From the IMG/VR virus record IMGVR_UViG_3300021964_000114, positions 1 through 48,997 of that record: DNA of 48,997 bases; one strand, given 5' to 3'. The position numbers and the translations under genes are program-made. This DNA comes from a virus. Positions 42,536 through 48,997 of this stretch are shown one piece after another (the first letter of the stretch is position 1; each line of letters begins with the position of its first letter). The notes under the pieces are model-generated. The model ran no database searches. It was not told the DNA's origin and saw nothing but the letters and a program-made list of their open reading frames with translations.

Positions 42536-43629
42536 ATTTCTAGGGGATTATAATATTCTATTTTATTTTGATCAAAGTCATGTAATGCAGACTTGATCCA
42601 TTTCTCATCTTGTGTTCCTTTATAACAAAGTATATGGCATATAGATGTTTCTGTAGGATTTAAACGTAATAGTCTACCAATACGTTGAGCAGATTTTCTT
42701 TCATTACCATAAGCATGCATTATAATACCTTGTTTTAAGTTCGGTATTGAAACACCTTCTGATAACTGTAAAACACAAGATAACTTATCTATCCTTCCAT
42801 CTGAAAATAACTGCAAGTTCTCTTCAGATTTAGGATTACTTGAATGATAACTATGACTGCACATTTTATCTGCTTGTTTATGTGTATTTGCAAATACAAT
42901 ACACTTATCAGATATATTAGCTAAAAGATTTTTAGTATAATTCTCTTTACTGGTATATGATTGAAGCGCTTTCATTCTCATAATAGCTGCCAATTGTTGA
43001 TCTTTACCTGGTCTTGATTCATTAAATCTTTTAGTTACATACTCATAATCTTTAACCTCGCTTGTAAACCAATGTCTTCCATCTTTTCTTTGTTTTTTAA
43101 AAGTGGTTAAATTTGACAAGTTTATTTCATGTATAATAATTCTATAGTCATTTAATATATTTGACTCTGTAGCTTTATCAACATCAAACTTATATTTAAC
43201 AGGACAATATATATCAATAAGTCTATACTTATCTGTACGTTCATCCCACGGTGGTGTACCTGTTAAACCAAGTATTCTACCTTTATGACCACTAAGAAAT
43301 GGTATATGACTTCCTAATATATTATGACATTCATCTAAATAAACTATATCATATACATTCTCCTGTTTATTTATAGATTTATATGTAGTATATTCTATAC
43401 ATTCTTCAAAACGATGAAAGTTTGTCTTTTCAATTTCTTCTTTCCAAGAATTAATTATAGATAGTTTTGGTACAACTACTAATACTTTTATCTCTGGTTT
43501 ATAAAAGTTATGAAGATGCATCAATGCAATCCGTGTTTTACCAACACCCATACTTACAGCTGCTGTACATCTATGATATTTTACAATTGTATTAATACAT
43601 TCTGCTTGTATTTTATCTCTATTATTCAT
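42532..43629 (-). CDS. SF2 DNA/RNA helicase (DECH box)
   Basis: 365 residues. Walker A SMGVGKT (26-32), motif Ia VVVPKLSI, motif II D99-E-C-H102, motif III LTGTPP (122-127), then motif V-like LSEGVSIPNL and motif VI QRIGRLLR near the C-terminus. All seven-motif landmarks of a superfamily 2 helicase are seen. Short phage helicases of this kind act in replication or recombination. It overlaps the MazG-like gene by 8 nt. Confidence 0.93.
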   Translation of the reverse strand: MNNRDKIQAECINTIVKYHRCTAAVSMGVGKTRIALMHLHNFYKPEIKVLVVVPKLSIINSWKEEIEKTNFHRFEECIEYTTYKSINKQENVYDIVYLDECHNILGSHIPFLSGHKGRILGLTGTPPWDERTDKYRLIDIYCPVKYKFDVDKATESNILNDYRIIIHEINLSNLTTFKKQRKDGRHWFTSEVKDYEYVTKRFNESRPGKDQQLAAIMRMKALQSYTSKENYTKNLLANISDKCIVFANTHKQADKMCSHSYHSSNPKSEENLQLFSDGRIDKLSCVLQLSEGVSIPNLKQGIIMHAYGNERKSAQRIGRLLRLNPTETSICHILCYKGTQDEKWIKSALHDFDQNKIEYYNPLEI

Positions 43630-43924
43630 CTTTTACAAATTGACCATTAACCATCTTACCTGTACGTTTTGCAATTACATTATAAGCTGATTCAAGACAG
43701 TCTTCTAATTGTAAACCTTGCATCTTTGCTTGTATAATTAACGTTACCATTATATCACCCATTGCATCAATGATTTCTGGACGGTCATTATTATTTACAG
43801 CTGTACAAAATTCTGTAGTTTCCTCTAATGTTTTTAAAGCTTGAGCCATTGGCGTAGCTTTTTGTAGTATTCCTTTTTCTTCTGCCCATTCTTCAACGGC
43901 ACATTCTAATTCAAAATAATCCAT
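43622..43924 (-). CDS. MazG-like nucleotide pyrophosphohydrolase
   Basis: 100 residues. E35-x-x-E38 and E50-x-x-D53 (PEIIDAMGD) are the MazG metal-binding acidic pairs on adjacent helices. A C-terminal helix and NVIAKRTGKMVNG follow. MazG hydrolyses (d)NTPs to monophosphates, sparing the phage from unwanted nucleotides or lowering alarmone levels. Located directly upstream of the SF2 helicase. Confidence 0.9.
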   Translation of the reverse strand: MDYFELECAVEEWAEEKGILQKATPMAQALKTLEETTEFCTAVNNNDRPEIIDAMGDIMVTLIIQAKMQGLQLEDCLESAYNVIAKRTGKMVNGQFVKDE

Positions 43925-43942
43925 GATTTTTTTTTATTTTAT

Positions 43943-44350
43943 TTAATATCTTTTTTCTGATAGACCTAGTTCAATAGCTTCATCAGGATGTTCTTCAATG
44001 TACATATGACATTTTCTACATACTGATAACCAGCTACTTACAACTAACATATACTTACCTCTACCTTTTTTATGATGTACATCTGTTGCATGTGTTGAAC
44101 AACCTGGTAGTGCTGCTTGACATACAGGATTAGATAACATAAAATCCCTTCTGATAGTAGTATATGCATCATTAAGAACCTGTGTTTTTTTAGACACAGG
44201 GTTAACGTATTGTCTTTTTTTAAGTGGTTTAGTTTCAGAAGATTTATGTTTCATCCAGCAACTCTTGCAATACCTACTGCCTTTATCATTTTTCCAGATA
44301 AACTGCATGGTATTGCAATTGTCACATAACTTTTTCTTCTGTTTTATCAA
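43943..44350 (-). CDS. HNH endonuclease with N-terminal zinc ribbon
   Basis: 135 residues starting at TTG 44350, which overlaps the previous stop as TTGA. The start is favoured because it keeps the zinc ribbon C9-x2-C12 ... C28-x2-C31. The C-terminal half carries VHHKKGRGKYM and LSVCRKCHMYIEEHP, an HNH core with its own CxxC. It resembles the recombination-linked HNH nucleases of NinG/Rap type by context rather than detailed match. Confidence 0.8.
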   Translation of the reverse strand: MIKQKKKLCDNCNTMQFIWKNDKGSRYCKSCWMKHKSSETKPLKKRQYVNPVSKKTQVLNDAYTTIRRDFMLSNPVCQAALPGCSTHATDVHHKKGRGKYMLVVSSWLSVCRKCHMYIEEHPDEAIELGLSEKRY

Positions 44351-44862
44351 TTGGTTTTAATACTTAGATAGTTCTTTGGTAGTAAACCTTTACTAAGAAA
44401 GAATAGTATTAAATCTTCATATGTAATTCCTAAATCTTTTAAGGATAACTTATTTGTATAGTCATCCATAATTTCTGTATCAGGTACATTTAGAAGTGCA
44501 TTAACACTATCTCCTCTGAAAGTCTTACGAAAATAAGCATTAATTCTTTTATTTGTTATGATTTGTTTCCAAGCATTGATTTCTGTTTGTGCTCTTTTCC
44601 AAACCTTGGTGATTCTCTTTCTTTTATCCCAGTGAAGTTTCTTAACTTCTTCTGGAGTATAAACATTGAGACCATGCAACACTCTTTTAAATAAGAAATG
44701 TTGTTGAGGATTTAATTTCCTATAAGATAGTTCATTAAATTTTTCTGGATACAATTGATACTGCTCCAGTAGACCATAGTAGTGATAACGTTCTTCACGC
44801 TGCTTAATAGACTCTATTTGCTTATTAAGTTTAATTTGATTGATTTGTTCTTGAGATAACAT
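44347..44862 (-). CDS. Hypothetical protein
   Basis: 171 residues. N-terminal helix, Tyr/Lys-rich middle (LNPQQHFLFKRVLHGLNVY), and a C-terminal helix ending KNYLSIKTN. Unrecognised. It overlaps the HNH gene start by 4 nt, so it is co-translated with it. Confidence 0.6.
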   Translation of the reverse strand: MLSQEQINQIKLNKQIESIKQREERYHYYGLLEQYQLYPEKFNELSYRKLNPQQHFLFKRVLHGLNVYTPEEVKKLHWDKRKRITKVWKRAQTEINAWKQIITNKRINAYFRKTFRGDSVNALLNVPDTEIMDDYTNKLSLKDLGITYEDLILFFLSKGLLPKNYLSIKTN

Positions 44863-44908
44863 GATTAATTTGGGTTTATTAAGATTAGTGTTTATAGATA
44901 TCTATAGA

Positions 44909-45181
44909 TTAGATATCATCTTTTTGAAAGTCCGGATCTTCCAACTTTTCTATATCATCAATTTCATAAAGTTTTGGTTCATTATTATTGATGTATTCCT
45001 CTAATTCATCATCGGATAATATATCCATGTTGTTTGAGAAATTATTATAGAATGGATTACCAACTTCCTTGGTGTAGTATGAGCTCAAAGATACCAGTTG
45101 ATGTACCTCTAAATCTGTTAGAGATAAGTACTGTTCTAGAGAACATTCTATTATACGACCATCTTGAAGTTGAATTATCAT
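44909..45181 (-). CDS. Small conserved phage protein (MIIQLQDGR type)
   Basis: 90 residues starting MIIQLQDGRIIECSLEQYLSL, a start I recall from short Bacteroidota phage proteins. Acidic C-terminal half, probably disordered. A candidate promoter lies just upstream (45195-45202). Function unknown. Confidence 0.6.
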   Translation of the reverse strand: MIIQLQDGRIIECSLEQYLSLTDLEVHQLVSLSSYYTKEVGNPFYNNFSNNMDILSDDELEEYINNNEPKLYEIDDIEKLEDPDFQKDDI

Positions 45182-45194
45182 GTTTGTATATAAA

Positions 45195-45202
45195 CAAAGT
45201 TA
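45195..45202 (-). promoter_or_regulatory. Candidate Bacteroidota -7 box (TAACTTTG)
   Basis: On the minus strand this matches TAnnTTTG and lies 13 nt from the start codon of the 90-residue gene. No clear -33 TTG is seen. The 92-nt gap 45182-45273 holds nothing else notable. Confidence 0.3.
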
Positions 45203-45273
45203 TAATAATTCTATTTTAATTTGGTCTGTATTTAAACATTAACTATATCTATATTGCATATATATAGCTAACA

Positions 45274-45522
45274 TTATTTAATTTGTATTTTTCTTCCAAT
45301 GCGTTTTATGCAGCCTTTAATTTTTAGTTCTTTTATCAGTCTATCTACTGTTCTAACGCTTATGTTTAATTCATCTGCTAATCTTGCAATGGAAGGATAA
45401 CAAATTCTTTCTTTATTAGCATAACATGCTAGGGTAGAGTATAAAGCTTTTGCTTGAGGAGTTATTTCAGGTGAAGTAATAATATCATATGATACTATAC
45501 CAAACCTTTTTTTACTCTGCAT
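45274..45522 (-). CDS. Winged helix-turn-helix DNA-binding protein
   Basis: 82 residues from ATG 45522 (MQSKKRFGIVSYDIITSPEI). The frame extends to a GTG at 45579, which is not preferred because it overlaps the upstream gene. LTSPEITPQAKALYS-type helix, then YPSIARLADELNISVRTVDRL and LIKELKIKGCIKRIGRK are the helix-turn-helix and wing seen in HTH_36-type replication or repressor proteins. It probably binds phage DNA as a regulator or initiator accessory. It overlaps the upstream gene by 11 nt. Confidence 0.8.
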   Translation of the reverse strand: MQSKKRFGIVSYDIITSPEITPQAKALYSTLACYANKERICYPSIARLADELNISVRTVDRLIKELKIKGCIKRIGRKIQIK

Positions 45523-45973
45523 TACTTTTTTTTGTTTCTTTCTCTTTGTATTTTTTAAATATTGTAAAGAATGGTTCACTCTTATCTACCATAAGAATGT
45601 TTTCTTTCTTTACATTGAGCTCTATAGTTGTAACTTTATGATCACTGTCATGTGTATACATCTGTGCTTTATATGAATTGTCATATCCAAGATTTGTGTC
45701 TGTTATAATACCATACACATAACCATTATTGATTAATCCATATCTGTCTAACACATCTACTTCATAATCCATATTCCATTTCTTTACTTTGGTTTTTATA
45801 ACTTGACCATACTTTACATCTTCTATTTTATTCTGTGATAATATTATTTCCATAAGATCATCTTGATTTACATCTTCCAATAAAGAAAGTAGACGCTCAT
45901 AGTTTTCTTTGTTTTCTATTCTGATATACTTTTTAATTATATCTAAGGTTGTTTGTTTTGATATTATTGGCAT
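45512..45973 (-). CDS. Hypothetical protein
   Basis: 153 residues from ATG 45973 (MPIISKQTTLDIIKKYI), which follows an A-rich tract. An earlier ATG at 46006 would place codons within a leader hairpin. N-terminal helical region, then beta-strands (YGQVIKTKVKKWNMDY) and a Lys-rich tail. Unrecognised. A long structured leader precedes it. Confidence 0.6.
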   Translation of the reverse strand: MPIISKQTTLDIIKKYIRIENKENYERLLSLLEDVNQDDLMEIILSQNKIEDVKYGQVIKTKVKKWNMDYEVDVLDRYGLINNGYVYGIITDTNLGYDNSYKAQMYTHDSDHKVTTIELNVKKENILMVDKSEPFFTIFKKYKEKETKKSNAE

Positions 45974-45997
45974 ATTATTTTTTTTTAATTTGTTATA

Positions 45998-46025
45998 CCA
46001 GTGCATCTAATTAAAGACACACTGG
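45998..46025. repeat. Leader hairpin
   Basis: Six-base arms CCAGTG / CACTGG (45998-46003 and 46020-46025) with a 16-nt loop, 25 nt upstream of the ATG at 45973. It may affect translation of the 153-residue gene or form part of the larger structured leader next to it. Confidence 0.4.
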
Positions 46026-46045
46026 AAATAACATCATTTAACTAT

Positions 46046-46145
46046 AAAACCACCATGTACTAATGTACCCACTCAGTATTTACACTCATAGATATATACT
46101 ATAGAATAATACTGGTACTGTTAGTACGTCATACATGGCGGTTTT
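46046..46145 (-). ncRNA. Long imperfect inverted repeat, candidate structured RNA
   Basis: Arms 46046-46080 and 46108-46145 pair over about 28 positions with short bulges, around a 27-nt loop. The one mismatch in the outer 12-bp stem (A vs C on the plus strand) is a G-U wobble on the minus strand, so the leftward transcript folds better. It occupies most of the 191-nt gap between the four-helix membrane gene and the 153-residue gene. The plus strand ends it in eight T. Candidate structured leader, stable RNA or double terminator. Confidence 0.5.
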
Positions 46146-46164
46146 TTTTCTAAATTAGGGTTTT

Positions 46165-46473
46165 TTACTTGCTTTTACTCCAAGTTATCTCCATATGGAT
46201 GAACAGAAGTATAAGAGTAAATTCTCTTGAGTCTTTATCATATCCTAATAGAAATCCTATACCTGGTATAAGACTAAAAGATACATATGGTAACAGTCTC
46301 CAATTGTTAAATAGTGCTGCATAGTTTACTGCATTTACAATTAGTAGTAGCAGAACACCTATGTTAGTAGATATCATTGCTATGTCAGCGTTTTCTCTTA
46401 TCATCCATACTGTTGTAAGTAAAGATGCTAATGGTAGTATTACCACATAAATTAATTTTAATATAAATTTCAT
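46165..46473 (-). CDS. Small multi-pass membrane protein
   Basis: 102 residues with about four hydrophobic segments (roughly 4-23, 31-53, 59-76 and 83-97), short loops and a basic tail TWSKSK. No family recognised. Membrane placement is evident, and the gene stands next to the ParB-like gene. Confidence 0.65.
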   Translation of the reverse strand: MKFILKLIYVVILPLASLLTTVWMIRENADIAMISTNIGVLLLLIVNAVNYAALFNNWRLLPYVSFSLIPGIGFLLGYDKDSREFTLILLFIHMEITWSKSK

Positions 46474-46485
46474 TTGATTATAGGT

Positions 46486-47205
46486 TTAAAGGTTAAAAAT
46501 TTTCTTTCTAATAAACTCAGATGCATAATGTTGATCAGACATAGCTTTGATTGTAGGTAGATGTTTATCTAAACTAGCTAAAGCTTTTTTATGGTTATAC
46601 TTACCATAAACTGACATGAAGACTGATAGAAAGTTAAACTTTACCCATCTGTCTGCCTTGCCTATCTTAATAAAAATATCAGAGAATTGCTTACACATAA
46701 GCTCTGTATTAGAGTTAGTAATTTCAAATTCTCCTTCTTTAATAAGTTTGCTGATACGATTTGACTTAGAATTATTTGTTGCAATCATAGCAATCATTGT
46801 TGGTTCTAAGTTATACATGTTAATGTATCTTAAGAGTTTCATGTAATCATTATTAACAACTTTGTAAGCATTAACATAATCTATAAGACCCCAAGATTTA
46901 CTTGAGTTATTAAGTCCTGCCATAGTTTTCACTATATCTTCTACACTTGTAATATCAAGAGTTCTATATGATATAGGTAGATTCTCACGTACTAAAGCAG
47001 TATAAAGATGTTGACCATCTATGATGTAGTTTTTCTTTACGCCTTCAAAGACTTTAGTTGTAACTACAATTACATCACGAATACAACCTACGTTGTTAAG
47101 TGACTTAAGCATTTTTTCTACATGCTTTGCGTTTATTTCACGATTCATAGGAAGTAAACTAAACATGTTATAATTCTTAGTATTTTTTGATTTAATATGT
47201 TTCAT
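46486..47205 (-). CDS. ParB-like nuclease-domain protein
   Basis: 239 residues from ATG 47205 (MKHIKSKNTKNY). The frame extends to ATG 47262, but that reads through the terminator at 47227-47259, so it is rejected. LPMNREINAKHVEKMLKSL, then RDVIVV and YIIDGQHLYTAL form the ParB/sulfiredoxin-like fold, with DGQH in place of the ParB GHHR box. Such phage proteins act in partition, DNA binding or as nucleases. The remaining helical region could be a DNA-binding domain. Confidence 0.8.
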   Translation of the reverse strand: MKHIKSKNTKNYNMFSLLPMNREINAKHVEKMLKSLNNVGCIRDVIVVTTKVFEGVKKNYIIDGQHLYTALVRENLPISYRTLDITSVEDIVKTMAGLNNSSKSWGLIDYVNAYKVVNNDYMKLLRYINMYNLEPTMIAMIATNNSKSNRISKLIKEGEFEITNSNTELMCKQFSDIFIKIGKADRWVKFNFLSVFMSVYGKYNHKKALASLDKHLPTIKAMSDQHYASEFIRKKIFNL

Positions 47206-47226
47206 TTGATTTTTAGTTAAAAGGTT

Positions 47227-47259
47227 AAAAAAACCTGTTGCAGACTTAACTACAACAGG
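47227..47259 (-). terminator. Rho-independent terminator
   Basis: A perfect 7-bp stem (CCTGTTG / CAACAGG, arms 47234-47240 and 47253-47259) is followed by seven T on the minus strand (47227-47233). It ends the transcript of the 93-residue gene and separates it from the ParB-like gene, and it also rules out the longer start of that gene. Confidence 0.9.
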
Positions 47260-47286
47260 CATTAATTATGTTCTCAAGATAATCTT

Positions 47287-47568
47287 TTAGTAATAGGATT
47301 TTACATAGTTCAAATATGAGTGATACTCTTCGGGTCCACGGTCAATAGTTATGTACTCATACATTTCACATATTGATTGAAACTCTGGGTTGTTTGATAA
47401 TGCATCTGATACCTCTTCCATAGTAGGAGAAGTAACTGATGTAGGTCTTTTAGTAATACCTTTATGTCCATTATGGAGTAAAAGTTTACCGTCTTTTTCT
47501 TCTACTAAAGCATATACTTTACTTCCATACTTGTAGAATTTTGTTGGTTGGTCTATAGTTGTTAACAT
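47287..47568 (-). CDS. Hypothetical protein
   Basis: 93 residues, beta-rich N-terminal half (FYKYGSKVYALVEEKDGKLL) and an acidic helical C-terminal half. Unrecognised. It stands alone between a structured non-coding region upstream and a terminator downstream, typical of a small independently expressed early gene. Confidence 0.6.
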   Translation of the reverse strand: MLTTIDQPTKFYKYGSKVYALVEEKDGKLLLHNGHKGITKRPTSVTSPTMEEVSDALSNNPEFQSICEMYEYITIDRGPEEYHSYLNYVKSYY

Positions 47569-47607
47569 GATTTTTATAATTAGTGATTAGATTTTTAAAT
47601 AAAGAAA

Positions 47608-47774
47608 AACCTATCTACGGCCTAACAATGGAGATCTTTACCCCCACATCATAAAAAGTGTACGTTGATTACCGCGTCATTTTAAATTATCAAGAAACGT
47701 TTATTATATACTTGATTGTTAATTGTTACATATTACACTTTATTTTTTTTTCTGCTAGAATACTAAGATAGGTT
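47608..47774. repeat. Long-range 9-bp inverted repeat
   Basis: AACCTATCT (47608-47616) and AGATAGGTT (47766-47774) are perfect inverse copies 149 nt apart inside the 316-nt gene-free stretch 47569-47884. Apart from these arms and the hairpin at 47802-47870 I see no gene there. Pairing would close a large domain including the T-rich region near 47740. Confidence 0.35.
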
Positions 47775-47801
47775 AATCAATTTCTGTAAGCATATTAAAC
47801 T

Positions 47802-47870
47802 GAACTATACCCACACTACGATACAAAACTATAAATGAAAAAAACATTTATGTAGTGTGAGCATAAGTTC
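47802..47870 (-). ncRNA. Hairpin with asymmetric bulge, candidate structured RNA
   Basis: Outer stem of about 16 bp (47802-47819 with 47852-47870, few mismatches), an 11-nt bulge on one side (47820-47830), and a perfect 7-bp inner stem with a loop of seven identical bases (A on plus, T on minus). It lies 15 nt after the stop of the 182-residue gene. No T run follows the base on the leftward strand, so a simple terminator is unlikely. Confidence 0.45.
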
Positions 47871-47884
47871 AATTAGGTTTTAGG

Positions 47885-48433
47885 TTAGAGTTCAAACGAC
47901 TCAGCTTCCATTTCTACCTCTTCTTCTTCAACAGTTTCTTCTCCGTTGAATTCTTCAGGTGTAATGTGCTTATCAATTTTAGCACTTGGTTTAGCTTCTA
48001 CTGTACCATTTGCTTCTTTGATTGCTTGAGTGTTATCATGAGCAATTAATACATCTTCTGCACTTGAGTCAAGTACATAGAATGTTTTCCTATAAATAGG
48101 TTGACCATCTACACAGCAAATGATTCCATCTTTACCAGCTCTTTTGATATTACGATCTGGATCATTTACATTAAACGGTTCTAATTGTTCTCTTACTACA
48201 ATCTTACCTGGTAATGAAGACTCAGCGTTATAACCTAACGATTGTAAGTCATCCATTGTACCTTGAAGAATTGTACTTAGTTCGGATCTCTTGACCCATC
48301 CATTGTTACCTACAGTAACTCTGTCTTGTTCTAATGTAATGTATCCATACTCTGGATTATTACCTTGTTGAATTACATTACCTAAGTCATCTGTTCTGAC
48401 TTTTACTTTTGAAATTTGCGTTTTACTTTGCAT
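47885..48433 (-). CDS. Hypothetical protein, first gene of the leftward block
   Basis: 182 residues, beginning MQSKTQISKVKVRTDDLGN. Beta-rich first 130 residues and a very acidic tail (TVEEEEVEMEAESFEL) resembling the C-terminal tails of ssDNA-binding or histone-like proteins. It is the first gene transcribed from the right end and is followed by a structured RNA element, so it is probably expressed early. No family recognised. Confidence 0.65.
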   Translation of the reverse strand: MQSKTQISKVKVRTDDLGNVIQQGNNPEYGYITLEQDRVTVGNNGWVKRSELSTILQGTMDDLQSLGYNAESSLPGKIVVREQLEPFNVNDPDRNIKRAGKDGIICCVDGQPIYRKTFYVLDSSAEDVLIAHDNTQAIKEANGTVEAKPSAKIDKHITPEEFNGEETVEEEEVEMEAESFEL

Positions 48434-48528
48434 AATTAATAATTGAATAAATATTTAGTTGTTAAAAAAAGATTTTATGATATTCCGGGTGATACTCTTC
48501 ATAAAGAAAATGTATAAGTAATAATAAC

Positions 48529-48596
48529 AAGAGTAATAGATACACTAGTAGTATTAATAAGAGTAATAAGGAATATGTAGTAGCTTCACTAGTAGT
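48529..48596. repeat. Two interleaved direct repeats (iteron-like)
   Basis: AAGAGTAATA at 48529-48538 and 48559-48568, and CACTAGTAGT at 48543-48552 and 48587-48596: the two words alternate in the same order. Spacing between copies is 30 and 44 nt. Both are exact 10-mers and may bind a regulator. Confidence 0.45.
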
Positions 48597-48763
48597 TATG
48601 CTAGTTAGCTATATTATTTAATAGGGAGTAGTGAGTTTTATAGTGATGATATATATAATGATTTGTGGGTTATTCTGATTCACACACTCTGTAACACACA
48701 CATTATCAATTGTTTACACCAATAAATTAAAGTTTTTTATAGGTAATTGTGTGTACAAGCAAT

Positions 48764-48800
48764 AGCTGGGGAGCAGTAAAGAAAAAAGCTGCGGAGCAGT
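48764..48800. repeat. GC-richer 14-bp direct repeat pair
   Basis: AGCTGGGGAGCAGT (48764-48777) and AGCTGCGGAGCAGT (48787-48800) differ by one base, start 23 nt apart, and each contains CTGxGGAGCAG, which is partly self-complementary. They stand out in AT-rich flanks, which suggests selected protein-binding sites. Confidence 0.5.
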
Positions 48801-48931
48801 GTAGAAACATATAATATTCTACATATTTCACTCATTTTGCTGCTAAATAAGCAATAAATAAAAAAAACTATATTTTGTAAATAGCTGATAATCAGACACT
48901 GAGTCTCATTTTTATATAAGGGGAAAACACT

Positions 48932-48968
48932 TTCTTCTATATAGGAAATAAATCATTCTGCTATATAG
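48932..48968. repeat. Direct repeat pair with CTATATAG core
   Basis: TTCTTCTATATAG (48932-48944) and TTCTGCTATATAG (48956-48968), 12 of 13 identical, 24 nt apart. The shared CTATATAG is a palindrome. A pair of identical core elements near the end of the window suits promoters or binding sites. Confidence 0.45.
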
Positions 48969-48997
48969 TAAGTATAAACATATTAGAAGTAAACAGG

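Larger units (their letters stand above)
48434..48997. other. Gene-free right end with repeats, probable promoter/origin region
   Basis: 564 nt without a convincing ORF. It contains three classes of short direct repeats described separately, a pair AACACACACATTA / TAATTGTGTGT forming an inverted repeat (48694-48705 and 48744-48754), and a GC-richer patch within strongly AT-rich sequence. All genes to the left read away from it, so it should hold the main leftward promoter. No TAnnTTTG match was seen here, which would fit use by the virion RNA polymerase. Confidence 0.5.

Noticed and set aside
44893-44906. 14-bp palindrome TATAGATATCTATA
   Set aside because: All A/T except two pairs and likely by chance in such AT-rich sequence.
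47206-47262. Longer N-terminus for the ParB-like protein from ATG 47262
   Set aside because: These codons form the terminator hairpin and its T run at 47227-47259. ATG 47205 is the better start.
1-48997. Stop-codon reassignment (TAG or TGA as sense), as in some crAss-like phages
   Set aside because: TAG ends the 1,897-residue protein and the 115-residue protein at sensible places, and TGA is used in many overlapping gene joins.
1-48997. CRISPR arrays, tRNA genes, insertion sequences, integrase or attachment sites
   Set aside because: No regular spacer-repeat pattern, cloverleaf, transposase or integrase was seen on either strand by eye.

Overview
The window looks like about 49 kb of a strictly lytic tailed phage of the crAss-like group (Crassvirales), probably infecting a Bacteroidota host. 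The closest well-studied relative I can name is the type represented by Cellulophaga phage phi14:2. Four things support this. A giant polypeptide carries the DFDID catalytic signature of the crAss-like virion RNA polymerase. A second giant ORF follows it. A compact replication module contains family B DNA polymerase, TOPRIM primase, DnaB-type helicase, Sak4-like ATPase, SF2 helicase and uracil-DNA glycosylase. The DNA is very AT-rich, and starts sit behind A/T tracts rather than Shine-Dalgarno sites. No integrase, repressor, tRNA or CRISPR array was seen. The standard genetic code fits: TAA, TAG and TGA all act as stops.

Layout. Positions 2-15376 are rightward late genes: the 3' part of a giant virion RNA polymerase polyprotein, open at the left edge, then a 1,897-residue companion. 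Positions 15449-18328 are leftward: both class I ribonucleotide reductase subunits and a small protein. Positions 18484-21409 are a rightward cassette of small genes, mostly membrane proteins, coiled coils and short basic proteins, some overlapping by a few bases. It is plausibly lysis- or virion-related. From 21563 back to 48433 nearly everything is leftward: small accessory genes, then metabolic genes (radical SAM lyase-like protein, acyl-CoA thioesterase, nucleotide-pool proteins, PhoH), then the replication and recombination genes, ending in a block of small regulators. One two-gene rightward island (41307-41803) interrupts this block. The right end (48434-48997) has no genes but holds several kinds of short direct repeats. 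It is the natural place for the main leftward promoter and perhaps an origin.

How it fits together. In phi14:2-type phages the virion RNA polymerase is injected with the genome and transcribes early genes. The leftward block would be those early and middle genes. RNR, MazG-like and DUF5664 proteins adjust dNTP pools, while UDG, RusA-like, Sak4-like, PD-(D/E)XK and HNH proteins handle repair and recombination. A MoxR-type ATPase with a VWA/HExxH partner forms a separate chaperone-like cassette. Several intergenic hairpins end leftward transcripts, and two long imperfect inverted repeats (46046-46145 and 47802-47870) look like structured RNAs. Capsid, portal and terminase genes are not in the window, so this is a partial genome.
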